Part shown: piece after piece, positions 1-9,188 of the stretch | How the letters are laid out: every line of letters starts with the position of its first letter | How positions within the stretch are numbered: position 1 is the first letter of the stretch | DNA from: JAVBSN01 sp031556525 | GTDB lineage: Bacteria > Bacillota > Clostridia > Lachnospirales > Lachnospiraceae | Assembly (NCBI GenBank): GCA_031556525.1 | Contig: JAVBSS010000013.1 | Span: forward strand, 37,003 to 101,002 | Reading direction: 5' to 3' | DNA length: 64,000 nt | The notes under the pieces: generated by a model | Told to the model about the DNA's origin: nothing | The model's database searches: none | The model's input: the letters and a program-made list of their open reading frames with translations, nothing else | Translations under genes and position numbers: made by a program

Positions 1-1309
1 TAGGATAAAAAACTGGAATCTCATATGCCACTATAGTAATACCACTACTACTACTGATTCCTGTAGCCATCTGTACAATACTATATATATCAGCTGAAAC
101 TTCTATAGGTGTTTTTTCACTATGCTCAGCTTGGAATTTCTCGAAAGTAGTTCCGGCCAATTCTCCATTTTTCTTCATTACTGCTTCATCATAATATACG
201 TACTTACTAAGGATTATTGCTACTGAAGAATTATCTTTATTTATTGTACCAATTGCTTTCTTGGTACTTGTAACTTCTGAACTTGTACTATATTCCATTC
301 TATTTACAGTAACTTCTGATTCAGCACTATTATCATCATATATGTTATAATCTACGATTTCCTCGCCATTAGCATCAGTACCAACAACTCCACCAACACC
401 ATCGCTATTGTTTGCCGAATAAGTGTATTTGCTATCCAAAGGTCCTGTCTCGTCTTCATCATTAGAATAATATTCTGTTTTCAAAACCTCTATCTCATCA
501 AGATTAATATCTAAGTTAGCTACAACTTCAGCATCATTATATACACCTGAGTTAATAATCAATCTTCTAATACTTGCTTCCATATCGTTAACTACTATAT
601 CTTTTATTGTAAATGATGAATTAGTAGCGGAATTAATTCCTGAATTACCTGCAAACAAAAGTTTACCCGTTTGATTCATTATTCTAATATTATCTGTATT
701 AGAACAAGCTAATCTATTAGCTACATAACTTGCAATACTTTCAACACTATTTTCCGAGAAATCCGTTGTAGTAGTCAACATTATACTTGCATATGATTGC
801 TCTTCACTCTTATATATACTATTCGATGAATCAGGTACATTAATACTTACTACCGCTTCCTTAACACCCTCTATAGTTTTAATCGACTCCATTATTTCTT
901 TTTGCAAAGATATCTTTGCTTGAAGATTCCATTGCGAGCTTGTTGTTGTAAATCCAGTATCAAACAATCCTTCATATGGATCTGAAGATGAATTTCCAAG
1001 ACCATTTTGTCCTAATACAAGCCTTGCTTCTGCAACCTTATTACTATCTACCTTAATAGTTAACGCATCACTTGTAACGTCATAAGCTATTCCTGCATCT
1101 TTCAAATAGCCTGTTGCTTCCGATGCATCTTTAGTTGATTCAAACGTTGTAAGTGTCTCATATTTTGTTTGTCCAAATATATATATTAAAAACGCAAGCG
1201 CAAAAACAACACCTGCCCCAACAGATATTATCATTGTTTTTTGTTTACTTGTATACTTATTCCAAAATTCTAAAAAACGTTCTAAAAGTACCTTCACTCT
1301 ATCATTCAT
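1..1309 (-). CDS. fliF: Flagellar MS-ring protein FliF (C-terminal part beyond window)
   Basis: FliF forms the membrane-embedded MS ring on which the flagellar basal body and switch are built. I translated the open frame from the ATG at 1309 leftwards; it stays open to the window edge, giving about 436 residues. The N-terminus is short and basic, followed by a membrane helix at about residues 24-43, then a YscJ/FliF-type periplasmic domain (residues about 45-230). A Ser/Asn/Asp-rich linker then leads into the second ring-building domain. The second membrane helix and FliG-binding tail are outside the window. It follows fliE by about 20 bp in the flgB-flgC-fliE-fliF order typical of Firmicute fla/che operons. 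The truncation is only the window edge. Confidence 0.9.
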   Translation of the reverse strand, partial: MNDRVKVLLERFLEFWNKYTSKQKTMIISVGAGVVFALAFLIYIFGQTKYETLTTFESTKDASEATGYLKDAGIAYDVTSDALTIKVDSNKVAEARLVLGQNGLGNSSSDPYEGLFDTGFTTTSSQWNLQAKISLQKEIMESIKTIEGVKEAVVSINVPDSSNSIYKSEEQSYASIMLTTTTDFSENSVESIASYVANRLACSNTDNIRIMNQTGKLLFAGNSGINSATNSSFTIKDIVVNDMEASIRRLIINSGVYNDAEVVANLDINLDEIEVLKTEYYSNDEDETGPLDSKYTYSANNSDGVGGVVGTDANGEEIVDYNIYDDNSAESEVTVNRMEYSTSSEVTSTKKAIGTINKDNSSVAIILSKYVYYDEAVMKKNGELAGTTFEKFQAEHSEKTPIEVSADIYSIVQMATGISSSSGITIVAYEIPVFYP

Positions 1310-1330
1310 GTGCCTTCTCCATCAAATAAA

Positions 1331-1639
1331 TTATATTTGCATATTCATTATCTCTTTGTATGATTCTATAACTTTATTGGTTACTTTAACCGTATACTGT
1401 AAAGATATATTAGCTTTTTGTTGAGCTAGAGCTAAATCATGAGTATTATCAGAATATCCTAACGCAAAATTAATCTCTGCTTGTTCTGCTTCCTTCTGCA
1501 AAGTGTTTGCTTCTGAATACATATCAAGCGCCGAAGACACCAAGGTGTCAAATGCATTTCCTGTATCAGTAGTTACTTTCGAACCACTTATCCCCTCTAA
1601 AATCGAACTATCAATTTGCCCAATACCTGCAATAGCCAT
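1331..1639 (-). CDS. fliE: Flagellar hook-basal body protein FliE
   Basis: FliE is the small adaptor between the MS ring and the proximal rod. The protein is about 102 residues, the normal size, and mostly helical. It ends with the family-typical pattern of a long amphipathic C-terminal helix (tract YTVKVTNKVIESYKEIMN). The frame has two in-frame ATGs, at 1645 and 1639. The GAGGAG ribosome binding site at about 1647-1652 touches the first but lies 7 nt from the second, so I chose 1639 (protein starts MAIAGIGQ). It sits between flgC and fliF in one transcription unit. Confidence 0.88.
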   Translation of the reverse strand: MAIAGIGQIDSSILEGISGSKVTTDTGNAFDTLVSSALDMYSEANTLQKEAEQAEINFALGYSDNTHDLALAQQKANISLQYTVKVTNKVIESYKEIMNMQI

Positions 1640-1675
1640 AACCATTCTCCTCTATATTACACATTATTTATCATT

Positions 1676-2116
1676 CTAGTTCATCAAATCTAAACCCTTT
1701 ACAGCCATAGCCTTACCTGCATTAAACGCTGTTGCAGAAGCTTCATATGCTCTACTTGAATCAATCAAGTTAGTCATCTCTGTAACAGTATCTACATTCG
1801 GATAGCTAACATATCCATCTTCATTAGCATCTGGGTGTGTAGGATCATATACTAATCTAAAATCTGATTGATCTTCTACTACTTGTGTTACCTTAACTCC
1901 CTTAGGATCATAACCTTTACCCATTCTATTATAAAAAACATCATCAAATCCTACTGTATTAGCTTCTTTAAACACCACCGTCTTACGTCTATAAGTACTT
2001 CCATTCTCATCTCTAGTAGTATTAACATTAGCTATATTCTCTGATATAACATCCATTCTAAGTTGTTGTGCTGTCATTCCTGTAGCACTTACATTCATTC
2101 CACTAAATAGACCCAT
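1676..2116 (-). CDS. flgC: Flagellar basal-body rod protein FlgC
   Basis: FlgC is a proximal rod protein exported through the flagellar type III apparatus. The 146-residue product has the Flg_bb_rod N-terminal signature (residues 1-40: MGLFSGMNVSATGMTAQQ, then SENIANVNT). It also has the C-terminal helix ending NLIDSSRAYEASATAFN, which pairs with the N-terminal helix in rod proteins. The length matches the family. An AGGAGG site lies 7 nt before the ATG. The gene is 30 bp from flgB and 30 bp from fliE, consistent with co-transcription. Confidence 0.95.
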   Translation of the reverse strand: MGLFSGMNVSATGMTAQQLRMDVISENIANVNTTRDENGSTYRRKTVVFKEANTVGFDDVFYNRMGKGYDPKGVKVTQVVEDQSDFRLVYDPTHPDANEDGYVSYPNVDTVTEMTNLIDSSRAYEASATAFNAGKAMAVKGLDLMN

Positions 2117-2146
2117 AATGATTCCTCCTAACTACCTATACATAAT

Positions 2147-2536
2147 CTATTGTAATACACTCTTGTATCTTCCAAACTCTTGTGACATTTGCTGAACCAA
2201 TGCATTATATCTAATCTGGTTCTCAGCCAAATATGCCGACTCTGTATTAATATCAACATTGTTCCCATCTAATCTATATGACAGAGATGAACTATCAGTA
2301 TAAGTCATGGCATTAAAATCTTCTAAATGCATATTCATCTCATCTACTCTTTTTTCTAAAGTTCCGCTTCCAGATAATGCTGTTTGAAGCATAGTATCAA
2401 ACCTAACATCTTTTCTCTTGTAATTAGGTGTATTAACATTAGCAATATTATTACTTAACACTTCATTTCTTGAATATGCTGCATCAGCTGCTTTATCCAA
2501 TACATTAATGTAATTATAAATACCTGAATTAATCAT
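2147..2536 (-). CDS. flgB: Flagellar basal-body rod protein FlgB
   Basis: FlgB is the first proximal rod subunit. The 129-residue product carries the rod signature (residues about 24-40, VLSNNIANVNTPNYKR), the same SNNIANVNT element as in FlgC. Its C-terminal helix ends ENQIRYNALVQQMSQEF. A perfect AAAGGAGG site precedes the ATG. It is the first gene of the visible flagellar unit. The region upstream has two stem-loops separating it from codY. I see no convincing sigma-28 or sigma-54 promoter, so the operon may start at a housekeeping promoter or be partly fed by read-through from codY. Confidence 0.95.
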   Translation of the reverse strand: MINSGIYNYINVLDKAADAAYSRNEVLSNNIANVNTPNYKRKDVRFDTMLQTALSGSGTLEKRVDEMNMHLEDFNAMTYTDSSSLSYRLDGNNVDINTESAYLAENQIRYNALVQQMSQEFGRYKSVLQ

Positions 2537-2601
2537 AATTTACCTCCTTTGTGGTAAAATCAAACTCTATTTCCATATACTGATTCAATCCTTAGACACA
2601 T

Positions 2602-2636
2602 CAAAAGGACTTATGAGTGTCTCACAAATCCTTTTG
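2602..2636 (-). terminator. Stem-loop downstream of codY
   Basis: A 16-bp hairpin with a 3-nt loop lies between codY and flgB (arms 2602-2617 and 2621-2636). On the minus-strand RNA the two non-Watson-Crick positions are U-G wobbles; on the plus strand the same positions would be mismatches. The structure is therefore suited to RNA made in the codY direction. The 3' arm ends CCTTTTG with no long U-run, so it may be a weak terminator that lets some transcription into flgB. Confidence 0.55.
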
Positions 2637-2642
2637 TTACAT

Positions 2643-2662
2643 TCTAGACTTCCCTGTCTAGA
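2643..2662 (-). other. Short perfect stem-loop after codY
   Basis: Arms TCTAGAC (2643-2649) and GTCTAGA (2656-2662) with a 6-nt loop form a perfect 7-bp hairpin just after the codY stop. There is no U-run, so it is not a classical terminator. It could protect the codY mRNA 3' end. Confidence 0.4.
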
Positions 2663-2674
2663 TAATACATCTAT

Positions 2675-3436
2675 CTATTTTTTAAGTTCATCAAATATCA
2701 CATCATTAAGGACTTTTATGTATGTTCCCTTCATTCCTGATGATCTAGATTCTATAACGCCTGCGCTTTCAAACTTTCGAAGTGCATTAACAATCACTGA
2801 TCTTGTTATTCCCACTCTATCAGCAATCTTACTTGCAACTAATATTCCCTCGTTGCCATCCAATTCGTCAAATATATGAGTAATAGCTTCTAACTCCGAG
2901 AAAGACAATGTGCTAATTGCCGATTTGACAATTGCTATCTTACGGCTCTCTTCTGCATTCTCCTCGTTAACTGATCTCATCATCTCTAAGCTCACTACAG
3001 TTGTTCCATATTCGCCTAATATAATGTCGTCTATCTCATACTGCTTATTCTGCTTGTACATAAATACTGTTCCTAAACGTTCACCTGCTATATCAATAGG
3101 AGTGATAATTGCTTGATAACTATTTATATTATCGAACTCAAACCCCAAAGTCATTAGGTTAACATTCTCTTTTGTAGATAATACTCCCAAAAATCGTTCA
3201 TTAAGCATTCCATCTATGTGTCCACCAACGTTGTCAACAATAAGTTCTTTGATTTCCTGAATATCTGATCTATTCTTAAGTCCTAACACCTTGCCCTTCT
3301 TACTAATTACAAGGATATTAGATTCAAGAATCTCACTTAAAACTTCACAAATATCATTAAATACAACCATATGTGAATTATTGTTATGCAATAGTTTATT
3401 AATTTTTCTAGTCTTGTCTAACAACTGTACACTCAT
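2675..3436 (-). CDS. codY: Global transcriptional repressor CodY
   Basis: CodY senses branched-chain amino acids and GTP and represses nutrient-limitation genes in low-GC Gram-positives. The 253-residue protein has the family layout. An N-terminal GAF-like ligand domain covers residues about 1-150 (MSVQLLDKTRKINKLL at the start, later SYQAIITPIDIAGERLGT). A linker helix follows, and then a C-terminal winged helix-turn-helix (residues about 195-245, ASKIADRVGITRSVIVNALR). AGGAGG lies 6 nt before the ATG. It has its own promoter and stands between topA and the flagellar rod genes. CodY is known to control motility genes in several Firmicutes, so the adjacency may matter, but no CodY box was found in this stretch. 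Confidence 0.96.
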   Translation of the reverse strand: MSVQLLDKTRKINKLLHNNNSHMVVFNDICEVLSEILESNILVISKKGKVLGLKNRSDIQEIKELIVDNVGGHIDGMLNERFLGVLSTKENVNLMTLGFEFDNINSYQAIITPIDIAGERLGTVFMYKQNKQYEIDDIILGEYGTTVVSLEMMRSVNEENAEESRKIAIVKSAISTLSFSELEAITHIFDELDGNEGILVASKIADRVGITRSVIVNALRKFESAGVIESRSSGMKGTYIKVLNDVIFDELKK

Positions 3437-3478
3437 AGACGCCCTCCTAGGTTATTCTTGACCCATATTACTTGTGTT

Positions 3479-3507
3479 ATTTTATCATATTTTGTACATA
3501 ATAACAA
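3479..3507 (-). promoter_or_regulatory. Predicted sigma-A promoter of codY
   Basis: On the minus strand a -35 TTGTTA (3502-3507) is followed by a 17-nt spacer and a -10 TAAAAT (3479-3484), about 40 bp before the codY start. Confidence 0.6.
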
Positions 3508-3550
3508 CTATAATTTGTGTGTTATTTGTTAAAAAATCAAAAAATTGCAA

Positions 3551-3578
3551 AAAAACACACAATATCTTGTGTGTTTTT
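3551..3578 (-). terminator. Intrinsic terminator of topA (bidirectional shape)
   Basis: A perfect 12-bp stem (arms 3551-3562 and 3567-3578, core ACACACAA/TTGTGTGT) with a 4-nt loop TATC is followed on the minus strand by seven T residues. It ends the topA unit ahead of codY. Confidence 0.88.
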
Positions 3579-3611
3579 CTTAAAATTACATTATTTACAT
3601 ACAAATTCAAA

Positions 3612-5693
3612 TTATTCCTGTGTTGCTTTTTTAGGCTTATCACATACATATCCGCAACCATCACTTGAACATAATAGTTTGTTTCCTTTTTCAACCATGT
3701 AAGAACCACATTCTTTACATTTTATATCAGAAGGTTTCTGCCAAGAGATAAATTCACATTCTGGATTAGCTTCACAACCAAAATATTTTCTTCCCTTTTT
3801 TGTCTTCTTAAGAACAACTTCTTTCCCACATAAAGGACAATCAACTCCTGCTTTTTCAAAGTGAGGTTTAGTATTTCTACACTCTGGGAATCCAGGACAA
3901 GCCAAGAATTTTCCATGAGGTCCATATTTTACTACCATCATTTTTCCACAAATATCACACGGAACATCTGTTACTTCATCTTCAATCTTAACTGATTCTA
4001 GTTCTTTCTCTGCCGCTTTAACAGCAATATCTAAATCTGGGTAGAAATTACGCACTACTGTTTTCCAATCTATAACACCTTCTTCGATTTTATCAAGGAG
4101 TGACTCTAGATTCGCAGTAAAGTTAACATCTACAATTGCCGGAAATCCCTGCTTCATCATATTATTAACAGCTTCACCTAATTCACTGACATATAGGTTC
4201 TTATTCTCTTTTACAACATATCTTCTCGCAATTATTGTAGTTATTGTAGGCGCATAAGTACTCGGTCTACCTATCCCTAATTCTTCTAACGTCTTTACCA
4301 ATAGAGCTTCTGTATAATGTGCTGATGGTTGAGTAAAATGTTGTTTTCCATCTATGTTCTCTAAACTAAAGAGTTCTCCTTTATCAATACCTGATAAATT
4401 ATTGTTATTATCTTCTTTTTCTGTATCAACGCTATATACTGACATAAATCCATCAAAGACCAACTTAGATGCTGACGCTCTGAACTTATAATCACCTGCT
4501 AACATTTTCACTGCTGTTGTTTCATAAACCGCTGGTTTCATTCTACTAGCCAAAAATCTATTATATATTAATTGATACAATCTAAATTGTTCTCTTGATA
4601 ATTGTTCCTTTACCATAACTGGTGATAGTGTAATATCTGTAGGTCTTATTGCCTCATGTGCATCTTGTATTTTCTTAGTTCCAGATGATATTTCTCTATC
4701 TTCTGCTACATATTTACTTCCATAATTACTATCAATATATTCTTTTGCTGATTTATGCGCCTCATCTGATATTCTAACAGAGTCTGTACGTAAATAAGTT
4801 ATAAGTCCAACCGAACCCCTACCTTTTATATCAACACCTTCATATAATTGTTGTGCAATTCTCATTGTCTTTTGTGTTGCAAAATTAAGCTTCTTAGAAG
4901 CCTCTTGTTGTAGTGTACTAGTCGTAAATGGTAATGGTTGCTTTCTAGTTCTTGATGACACCTTAGTATCTTCAACTTCAAACTCTGACTTCTCTATAGC
5001 TTTCACTATTACGTCCAAATCAGCTTTGGTTTTGATATCACTATTACCGCCAACTACTCCAGCATATTTTGCCTCTATCTTTTTCTTCTTATCTTCGCCT
5101 TGTAACATTACATCTAGAGACCAATATTCTTCAGGTATAAAATTATTAATCTCTTCTTCTCTATCGCAAATTAATCTAAGCGCAACTGATTGTACTCTAC
5201 CTGCACTAAGACCTCTTTTTATTTTCGCCCATAGCAACGGACTTATCTTATATCCAACAAGTCTATCAAGAGTTCTTCTGGCTTGTTGTGCATCCACAAC
5301 ATCCATATTTATATCTCTAGCGTTTTTAATAGAATCTTTAACTGCATTCTTAGTTATTTCATTAAATGTAATTCTCTTATATTTTTTATTCTCTAGCTTC
5401 AACGAATGGGATAAATGCCATGAAATAGCTTCACCTTCACGGTCTGGATCGGTTGCAAGATACACTTTATCTGCCTTCTTAACTTCTTTTCTTAATGCAG
5501 CTAATATATCTCCCTTACCACGTATAGTAATGTATTTAGGTTCAAAATCATTATCTACATCTATTCCCATCTGACTTTTAGGAAGATCCCTAACATGTCC
5601 ATTAGATGCAACAACTTCATAGTTATTACCTAAAAACTTTTTAATTGTCTTAGCCTTAGCTGGTGATTCTACAATAACCAAATTCTTAGCCAT
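3612..5693 (-). CDS. topA: DNA topoisomerase I (type IA)
   Basis: TopA relaxes negative supercoils. The product has the Toprim domain at the N-terminus (LVIVESPAKAKTIKKFLG, later TDPDREGEAISWH). The catalytic tyrosine is Tyr300 in GLITYLRTDS. Three C-terminal four-cysteine zinc fingers start near residues 575, 615 and 660 (CDICGK, CPLCGK and CKECGS). An upstream in-frame ATG exists at 5711, but the AAGGGAG ribosome binding site falls inside that extension, 8-10 nt before the ATG at 5693. I therefore start at MAKNLVIVES, giving about 693 residues, normal for Clostridia. It follows dprA by about 30 bp and is the last gene of its unit. Confidence 0.95.
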   Translation of the reverse strand: MAKNLVIVESPAKAKTIKKFLGNNYEVVASNGHVRDLPKSQMGIDVDNDFEPKYITIRGKGDILAALRKEVKKADKVYLATDPDREGEAISWHLSHSLKLENKKYKRITFNEITKNAVKDSIKNARDINMDVVDAQQARRTLDRLVGYKISPLLWAKIKRGLSAGRVQSVALRLICDREEEINNFIPEEYWSLDVMLQGEDKKKKIEAKYAGVVGGNSDIKTKADLDVIVKAIEKSEFEVEDTKVSSRTRKQPLPFTTSTLQQEASKKLNFATQKTMRIAQQLYEGVDIKGRGSVGLITYLRTDSVRISDEAHKSAKEYIDSNYGSKYVAEDREISSGTKKIQDAHEAIRPTDITLSPVMVKEQLSREQFRLYQLIYNRFLASRMKPAVYETTAVKMLAGDYKFRASASKLVFDGFMSVYSVDTEKEDNNNNLSGIDKGELFSLENIDGKQHFTQPSAHYTEALLVKTLEELGIGRPSTYAPTITTIIARRYVVKENKNLYVSELGEAVNNMMKQGFPAIVDVNFTANLESLLDKIEEGVIDWKTVVRNFYPDLDIAVKAAEKELESVKIEDEVTDVPCDICGKMMVVKYGPHGKFLACPGFPECRNTKPHFEKAGVDCPLCGKEVVLKKTKKGRKYFGCEANPECEFISWQKPSDIKCKECGSYMVEKGNKLLCSSDGCGYVCDKPKKATQE

Positions 5694-5723
5694 TTTAATA
5701 GCTCCCTTCAATCTGCTACATTC

Positions 5724-6824
5724 CTAAACAGTAATCACAAAATAATTCTTAATAACCTGCTTAATTAACCCCTTGTCTTCTAATAAAAATAGTACTTTCA
5801 ATGCTTCCTGAACCGACATATTTCCCTCTCTAATAATTTCATCAATATGTTTAGGCTCTAAACGTAACATACTATAAACTATTTTTTCTTCATTTGCAAG
5901 GAAATTTTTATTTTGGCTTTTTTTATAATCAAAATAATTCATCTGATTATATTGTTCTACCATATAATCAAAATCCTCTAACACTTGAATTGGATCCGTC
6001 ACCAAAGTTGCTCCATTTCTAATTATACAATTGCATCCTCTGCTTAAATCATCCGTTAGTTTACCTGGTATGGCATATATTGTTTTTCCTTGTTCAAGCC
6101 CTTGATCTACTGTTATTAACGATCCACTTTTCTCCCTTGCTTCAACAACCAATATACCATCTGACAGTCCACTAATTATTCTATTTCTAACAGGAAATAA
6201 TCTTGGCATGGGTATAGTACCAATGCAAAATTCTGATATGATCCCTCCTGTTTTTTCAATCTCGGTATATAATCTATAATTCTCTCTAGGATATTTTGTA
6301 TCAATTCCACCTCCTAAAACCCCTGCTGTATAACCATTTCCCTCTAAAGCTCCTTTATGGGCACATCCGTCAATCCCCATTGCAAGCCCACTAATAATAT
6401 TAACTCCTTCTTTGCTTAATTCCTTAGCAAATAGTGTAGCCATCTCTCTACCATATATAGTAGCCTTTCTAGCTCCTATTATTGCTATCGATATTTTATC
6501 CTCACTAGGTAATTTTCCTTTATAAAATAAGCCATAAGGCTTATCTGGAATATGTTTCAATCTATGAGGATATATAGCATCTTCACAGCTCACATACTTT
6601 ATACCTTGCTCCTCCATTCGATTATATGTATCTACTATAGTCTCATAATTTTTAGAATTTTTTATGATTCCATATTCTCTCTCTGTTATTAAACTTCTAT
6701 AATCTTTTTCTTCTGTAATAAAAATATTATACGGTGTTTCATAATATTCCAATAATTTGTTAAGACAGGTAACTTCTTTTGATTTTAACTGTGAAAACCA
6801 ATACCACAAATATTTTTCTTCCAT
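5724..6824 (-). CDS. dprA: DNA-processing protein DprA
   Basis: DprA loads RecA on incoming single-stranded DNA during transformation. The 366-residue product has the SMF/Rossmann domain in its middle (IAIIGARKATIYGRE, GINIISGLAMGIDG-like core, FPVRNRIISGLSDG). It also has a C-terminal winged-helix-like tail (residues about 305-365, HIDEIIREGNMSVQEALKVL). It starts one base after the comM stop (TAATATG), and its GGGAGG ribosome binding site lies inside the last codons of comM, so the two are translationally linked. Whether the organism is naturally competent cannot be told from this window. Confidence 0.93.
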   Translation of the reverse strand: MEEKYLWYWFSQLKSKEVTCLNKLLEYYETPYNIFITEEKDYRSLITEREYGIIKNSKNYETIVDTYNRMEEQGIKYVSCEDAIYPHRLKHIPDKPYGLFYKGKLPSEDKISIAIIGARKATIYGREMATLFAKELSKEGVNIISGLAMGIDGCAHKGALEGNGYTAGVLGGGIDTKYPRENYRLYTEIEKTGGIISEFCIGTIPMPRLFPVRNRIISGLSDGILVVEAREKSGSLITVDQGLEQGKTIYAIPGKLTDDLSRGCNCIIRNGATLVTDPIQVLEDFDYMVEQYNQMNYFDYKKSQNKNFLANEEKIVYSMLRLEPKHIDEIIREGNMSVQEALKVLFLLEDKGLIKQVIKNYFVITV

Positions 6825-6825
6825 A

Positions 6826-8355
6826 TTATATTCCTCCCATCTCTATATCGCTCATTCTATACGAGATTGCCTCTATAAGATGTTGTGAACTAATATCTGT
6901 TGCCCCTTCTATATCAGCTATAGTTCTTGCAACTTTTAATATCTTTTGACTTCCCCTAGCACTCAACTTTAACGTATCAAATGCCTTCTTCAATATTTCT
7001 TGTTGTTCGTTATCTATATAACAATATTTCTCAATCTTATTACCTGATAATTGCGCATTGAATAATATTCCATCTTCTCTGTATCTTTTGTGTTGTATTT
7101 TATGAACTTGTATAATTCTATCCCTAATCGTCATCGAATCTTCTACAGAATAATCATTATACAATTCTTCATATTTAACAGGGACTATATCTATGCATAT
7201 GTCTATTCTATCTAATACAGGCCTACTTATCTTATTAGTATAACGCTTTATTTGATACATAGAACAAGTACATCTACTTAGATCTGGATAATTACCACAC
7301 GGACAAGGATTCATTGCTGCTATTAACATAGTATCTGCTGGAAATGTATATGATGCATTAACACGTGATATATTTACTTTTCTATCCTCCAACGGTTGCC
7401 TTAACATTTCTATTGCACTTTTATTAAATTCCGGCAATTCATCCAAAAACAACACTCCATTATGAGCCAAACTTATCTCTCCAGGTCTAGGAATTCCACC
7501 ACCGCCAATTAACGATTTGGCAGTAATGGTATGGTGGGGTGCACGAAACGGTCTTTTTCTTACAAGACCTTTACTATCTATCATCCCATTTATACTATAT
7601 ATTTTTGTTAATTCTATACTTTCTTCAAATGTAAGGCTAGGCATAATAGATGGTACACATTTTGCAATCATAGATTTTCCTGCTCCAGCACTTCCACTAA
7701 TTAATATATTGTGTCTTCCTGCTACAGCTATTTCCATAGCCCTCTTCATTGTTTCTTGACCTTTTATATTCAAAAAATCTTCATTGTTATAGCTATCCTT
7801 ATCTTCAATATCTTCCAAAGACATTTTATAAGGTTCTAATTTTATAACATTATTTAAATATTCTACTGTCTCCGATAAAGTCCTTACACTAATTACATCA
7901 ACAGAATCTATAACTGCACCTTCACATCTATTTTCGTAGGGTAGTATAAATGTCTTAACCCCTTGTTTTTTTCCATAATGAACAATAGGTAGGATTCCAT
8001 TTATCGGTTTCACTTGTCCATTTAACCCTAACTCCCCTACTATTATTAAATTTTCTATTTTTTCTTGTGGAATATATCCCATAGCTGCAAGAATGGATAT
8101 TGCTATAGGTAAATCGAATGCTGAGCCCTCTTTTCTGACATCAGCAGGTGATAGATTAATTGTTATTCGCTTTGGGGGCAAGTAAAACCCTGCATTCCGC
8201 AGGGCTGTTCTAACCCTCTCATTAGCTTCCCTAACTTCTGAACTTAGAAAGCCAACCATATTAAATGCTGGAAGACCATCACTAATGTCTGTTTCCACAT
8301 TAATAAACATGCCTTCTATACCACATACTGCACAACTTAATACTTTACTATACAT
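6826..8355 (-). CDS. comM: ComM/YifB family Mg-chelatase-like AAA ATPase
   Basis: YifB/ComM proteins are hexameric helicases that help branch migration during integration of transformed DNA. The 509-residue product has an N-terminal ChlI-like domain (residues 1-170, INLSPADVRKEGSAFDLP). The AAA core has Walker A GSAGAGKS (about 220) and the GVLFLDELPEF Walker B. A Mg_chelatase C-terminal domain follows (RGSQKILKVARTIADIEG). It also has the cysteine cluster CPCGNYPDLSRCTC seen in the family. It sits directly upstream of dprA, a functional pairing common in Firmicutes. Confidence 0.94.
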   Translation of the reverse strand: MYSKVLSCAVCGIEGMFINVETDISDGLPAFNMVGFLSSEVREANERVRTALRNAGFYLPPKRITINLSPADVRKEGSAFDLPIAISILAAMGYIPQEKIENLIIVGELGLNGQVKPINGILPIVHYGKKQGVKTFILPYENRCEGAVIDSVDVISVRTLSETVEYLNNVIKLEPYKMSLEDIEDKDSYNNEDFLNIKGQETMKRAMEIAVAGRHNILISGSAGAGKSMIAKCVPSIMPSLTFEESIELTKIYSINGMIDSKGLVRKRPFRAPHHTITAKSLIGGGGIPRPGEISLAHNGVLFLDELPEFNKSAIEMLRQPLEDRKVNISRVNASYTFPADTMLIAAMNPCPCGNYPDLSRCTCSMYQIKRYTNKISRPVLDRIDICIDIVPVKYEELYNDYSVEDSMTIRDRIIQVHKIQHKRYREDGILFNAQLSGNKIEKYCYIDNEQQEILKKAFDTLKLSARGSQKILKVARTIADIEGATDISSQHLIEAISYRMSDIEMGGI

Positions 8356-8408
8356 ATCGCTCCTTCTACTCTCCAGATGAACTCTTGCGATATTATATGA
8401 TAAGCATA

Positions 8409-8858
8409 TTATCCAAATAATTTCTTTAATTCTGCCATGAATGTATTTACATCCTTGAATTCTCTATAAACAGACGCAAAACGTACATATGCAACTTGAT
8501 CAACATTTCTAAGTACATCCATTACTATCTCACCAACAACTGTACTCTCAACTTCTTTTTGTTCTAAGTTAAATATCTCTGTTTCAATGTCATTTACACA
8601 TTTCTCAATATCATCAACAGAAACTGGTCTTTTATGACATGATTTCAATACTCCAGATTCTATCTTTGATCTATCATAAGATTCTCTATTCTTATCCTTT
8701 TTAATAATAATAAGCGGTATTGTCTCCACCTTCTCATATGTAGTAAATCGCTTACCACACTCATCACATTCTCTTCTTCTTCTTATAGAGCTATTATCAT
8801 CTGCTGGTCGAGAATCAATAACTCTAGTGCTATCATCTGAACAAAAAGGGCATTTCAT
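8409..8858 (-). CDS. nrdR: Transcriptional repressor NrdR
   Basis: NrdR represses ribonucleotide reductase genes in response to dATP/ATP. The 149-residue product shows the zinc ribbon with Cys3, Cys6, Cys31 and Cys34. The RRRRECDECGKRFTTYEKVE signature leads into an ATP-cone domain (residues about 48-138). The length is standard. An AAGGAGG site precedes the ATG. No reductase gene is in the window, so its targets lie elsewhere. Confidence 0.96.
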   Translation of the reverse strand: MKCPFCSDDSTRVIDSRPADDNSSIRRRRECDECGKRFTTYEKVETIPLIIIKKDKNRESYDRSKIESGVLKSCHKRPVSVDDIEKCVNDIETEIFNLEQKEVESTVVGEIVMDVLRNVDQVAYVRFASVYREFKDVNTFMAELKKLFG

Positions 8859-8887
8859 ATATTTTCCTCCTTATAATGTATCCTTCA

Positions 8888-9148
8888 TTAATCTTTAGAT
8901 TTATACAGTGCTTCAACCAAATCAATATCAACTAATATAATATCTGGTCCTATTCTAACAATGTTACAGTACTTAATAAAATATTCTGTATTAGAACAGA
9001 AACAACCTAAGAATTTTCCTGGTCCTGGTACTATTAATGCACATATCTTACCTGTACATTCATCAAATTCAACATCAGCTACAAAACCTAGTCTTTTACA
9101 ATCCTTGCAATTAATAACTTCTTTTTGTTTCAATTCACAAAATCTCAT
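8888..9148 (-). CDS. ylmC: YlmC/YmxH family PRC-barrel protein
   Basis: A small 86-residue PRC-barrel-like protein of the YlmC/YmxH family, usually annotated as sporulation-related in Clostridia, with no settled biochemical role. It shows the family pattern RFCELKQKEVINCKDCKRLG at the start, then VPGPGKFLGCF and the closing RIGPDIILVDI. Five cysteines lie in the first 55 residues, two as CKDC, which might bind metal. TAGGAG precedes the ATG. It sits between degV and nrdR, as often seen in Lachnospiraceae. Confidence 0.85.
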   Translation of the reverse strand: MRFCELKQKEVINCKDCKRLGFVADVEFDECTGKICALIVPGPGKFLGCFCSNTEYFIKYCNIVRIGPDIILVDIDLVEALYKSKD

Positions 9149-9188
9149 ATAACAAGCTCCTAAAGTCCTTTGTTATATTATATTCAAG

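Noticed and set aside
2675..3436. Plus-strand open frames opposite codY, topA and the fab genes
   Set aside because: They have no ribosome binding sites, low-complexity composition, and overlap well-supported genes on the other strand.
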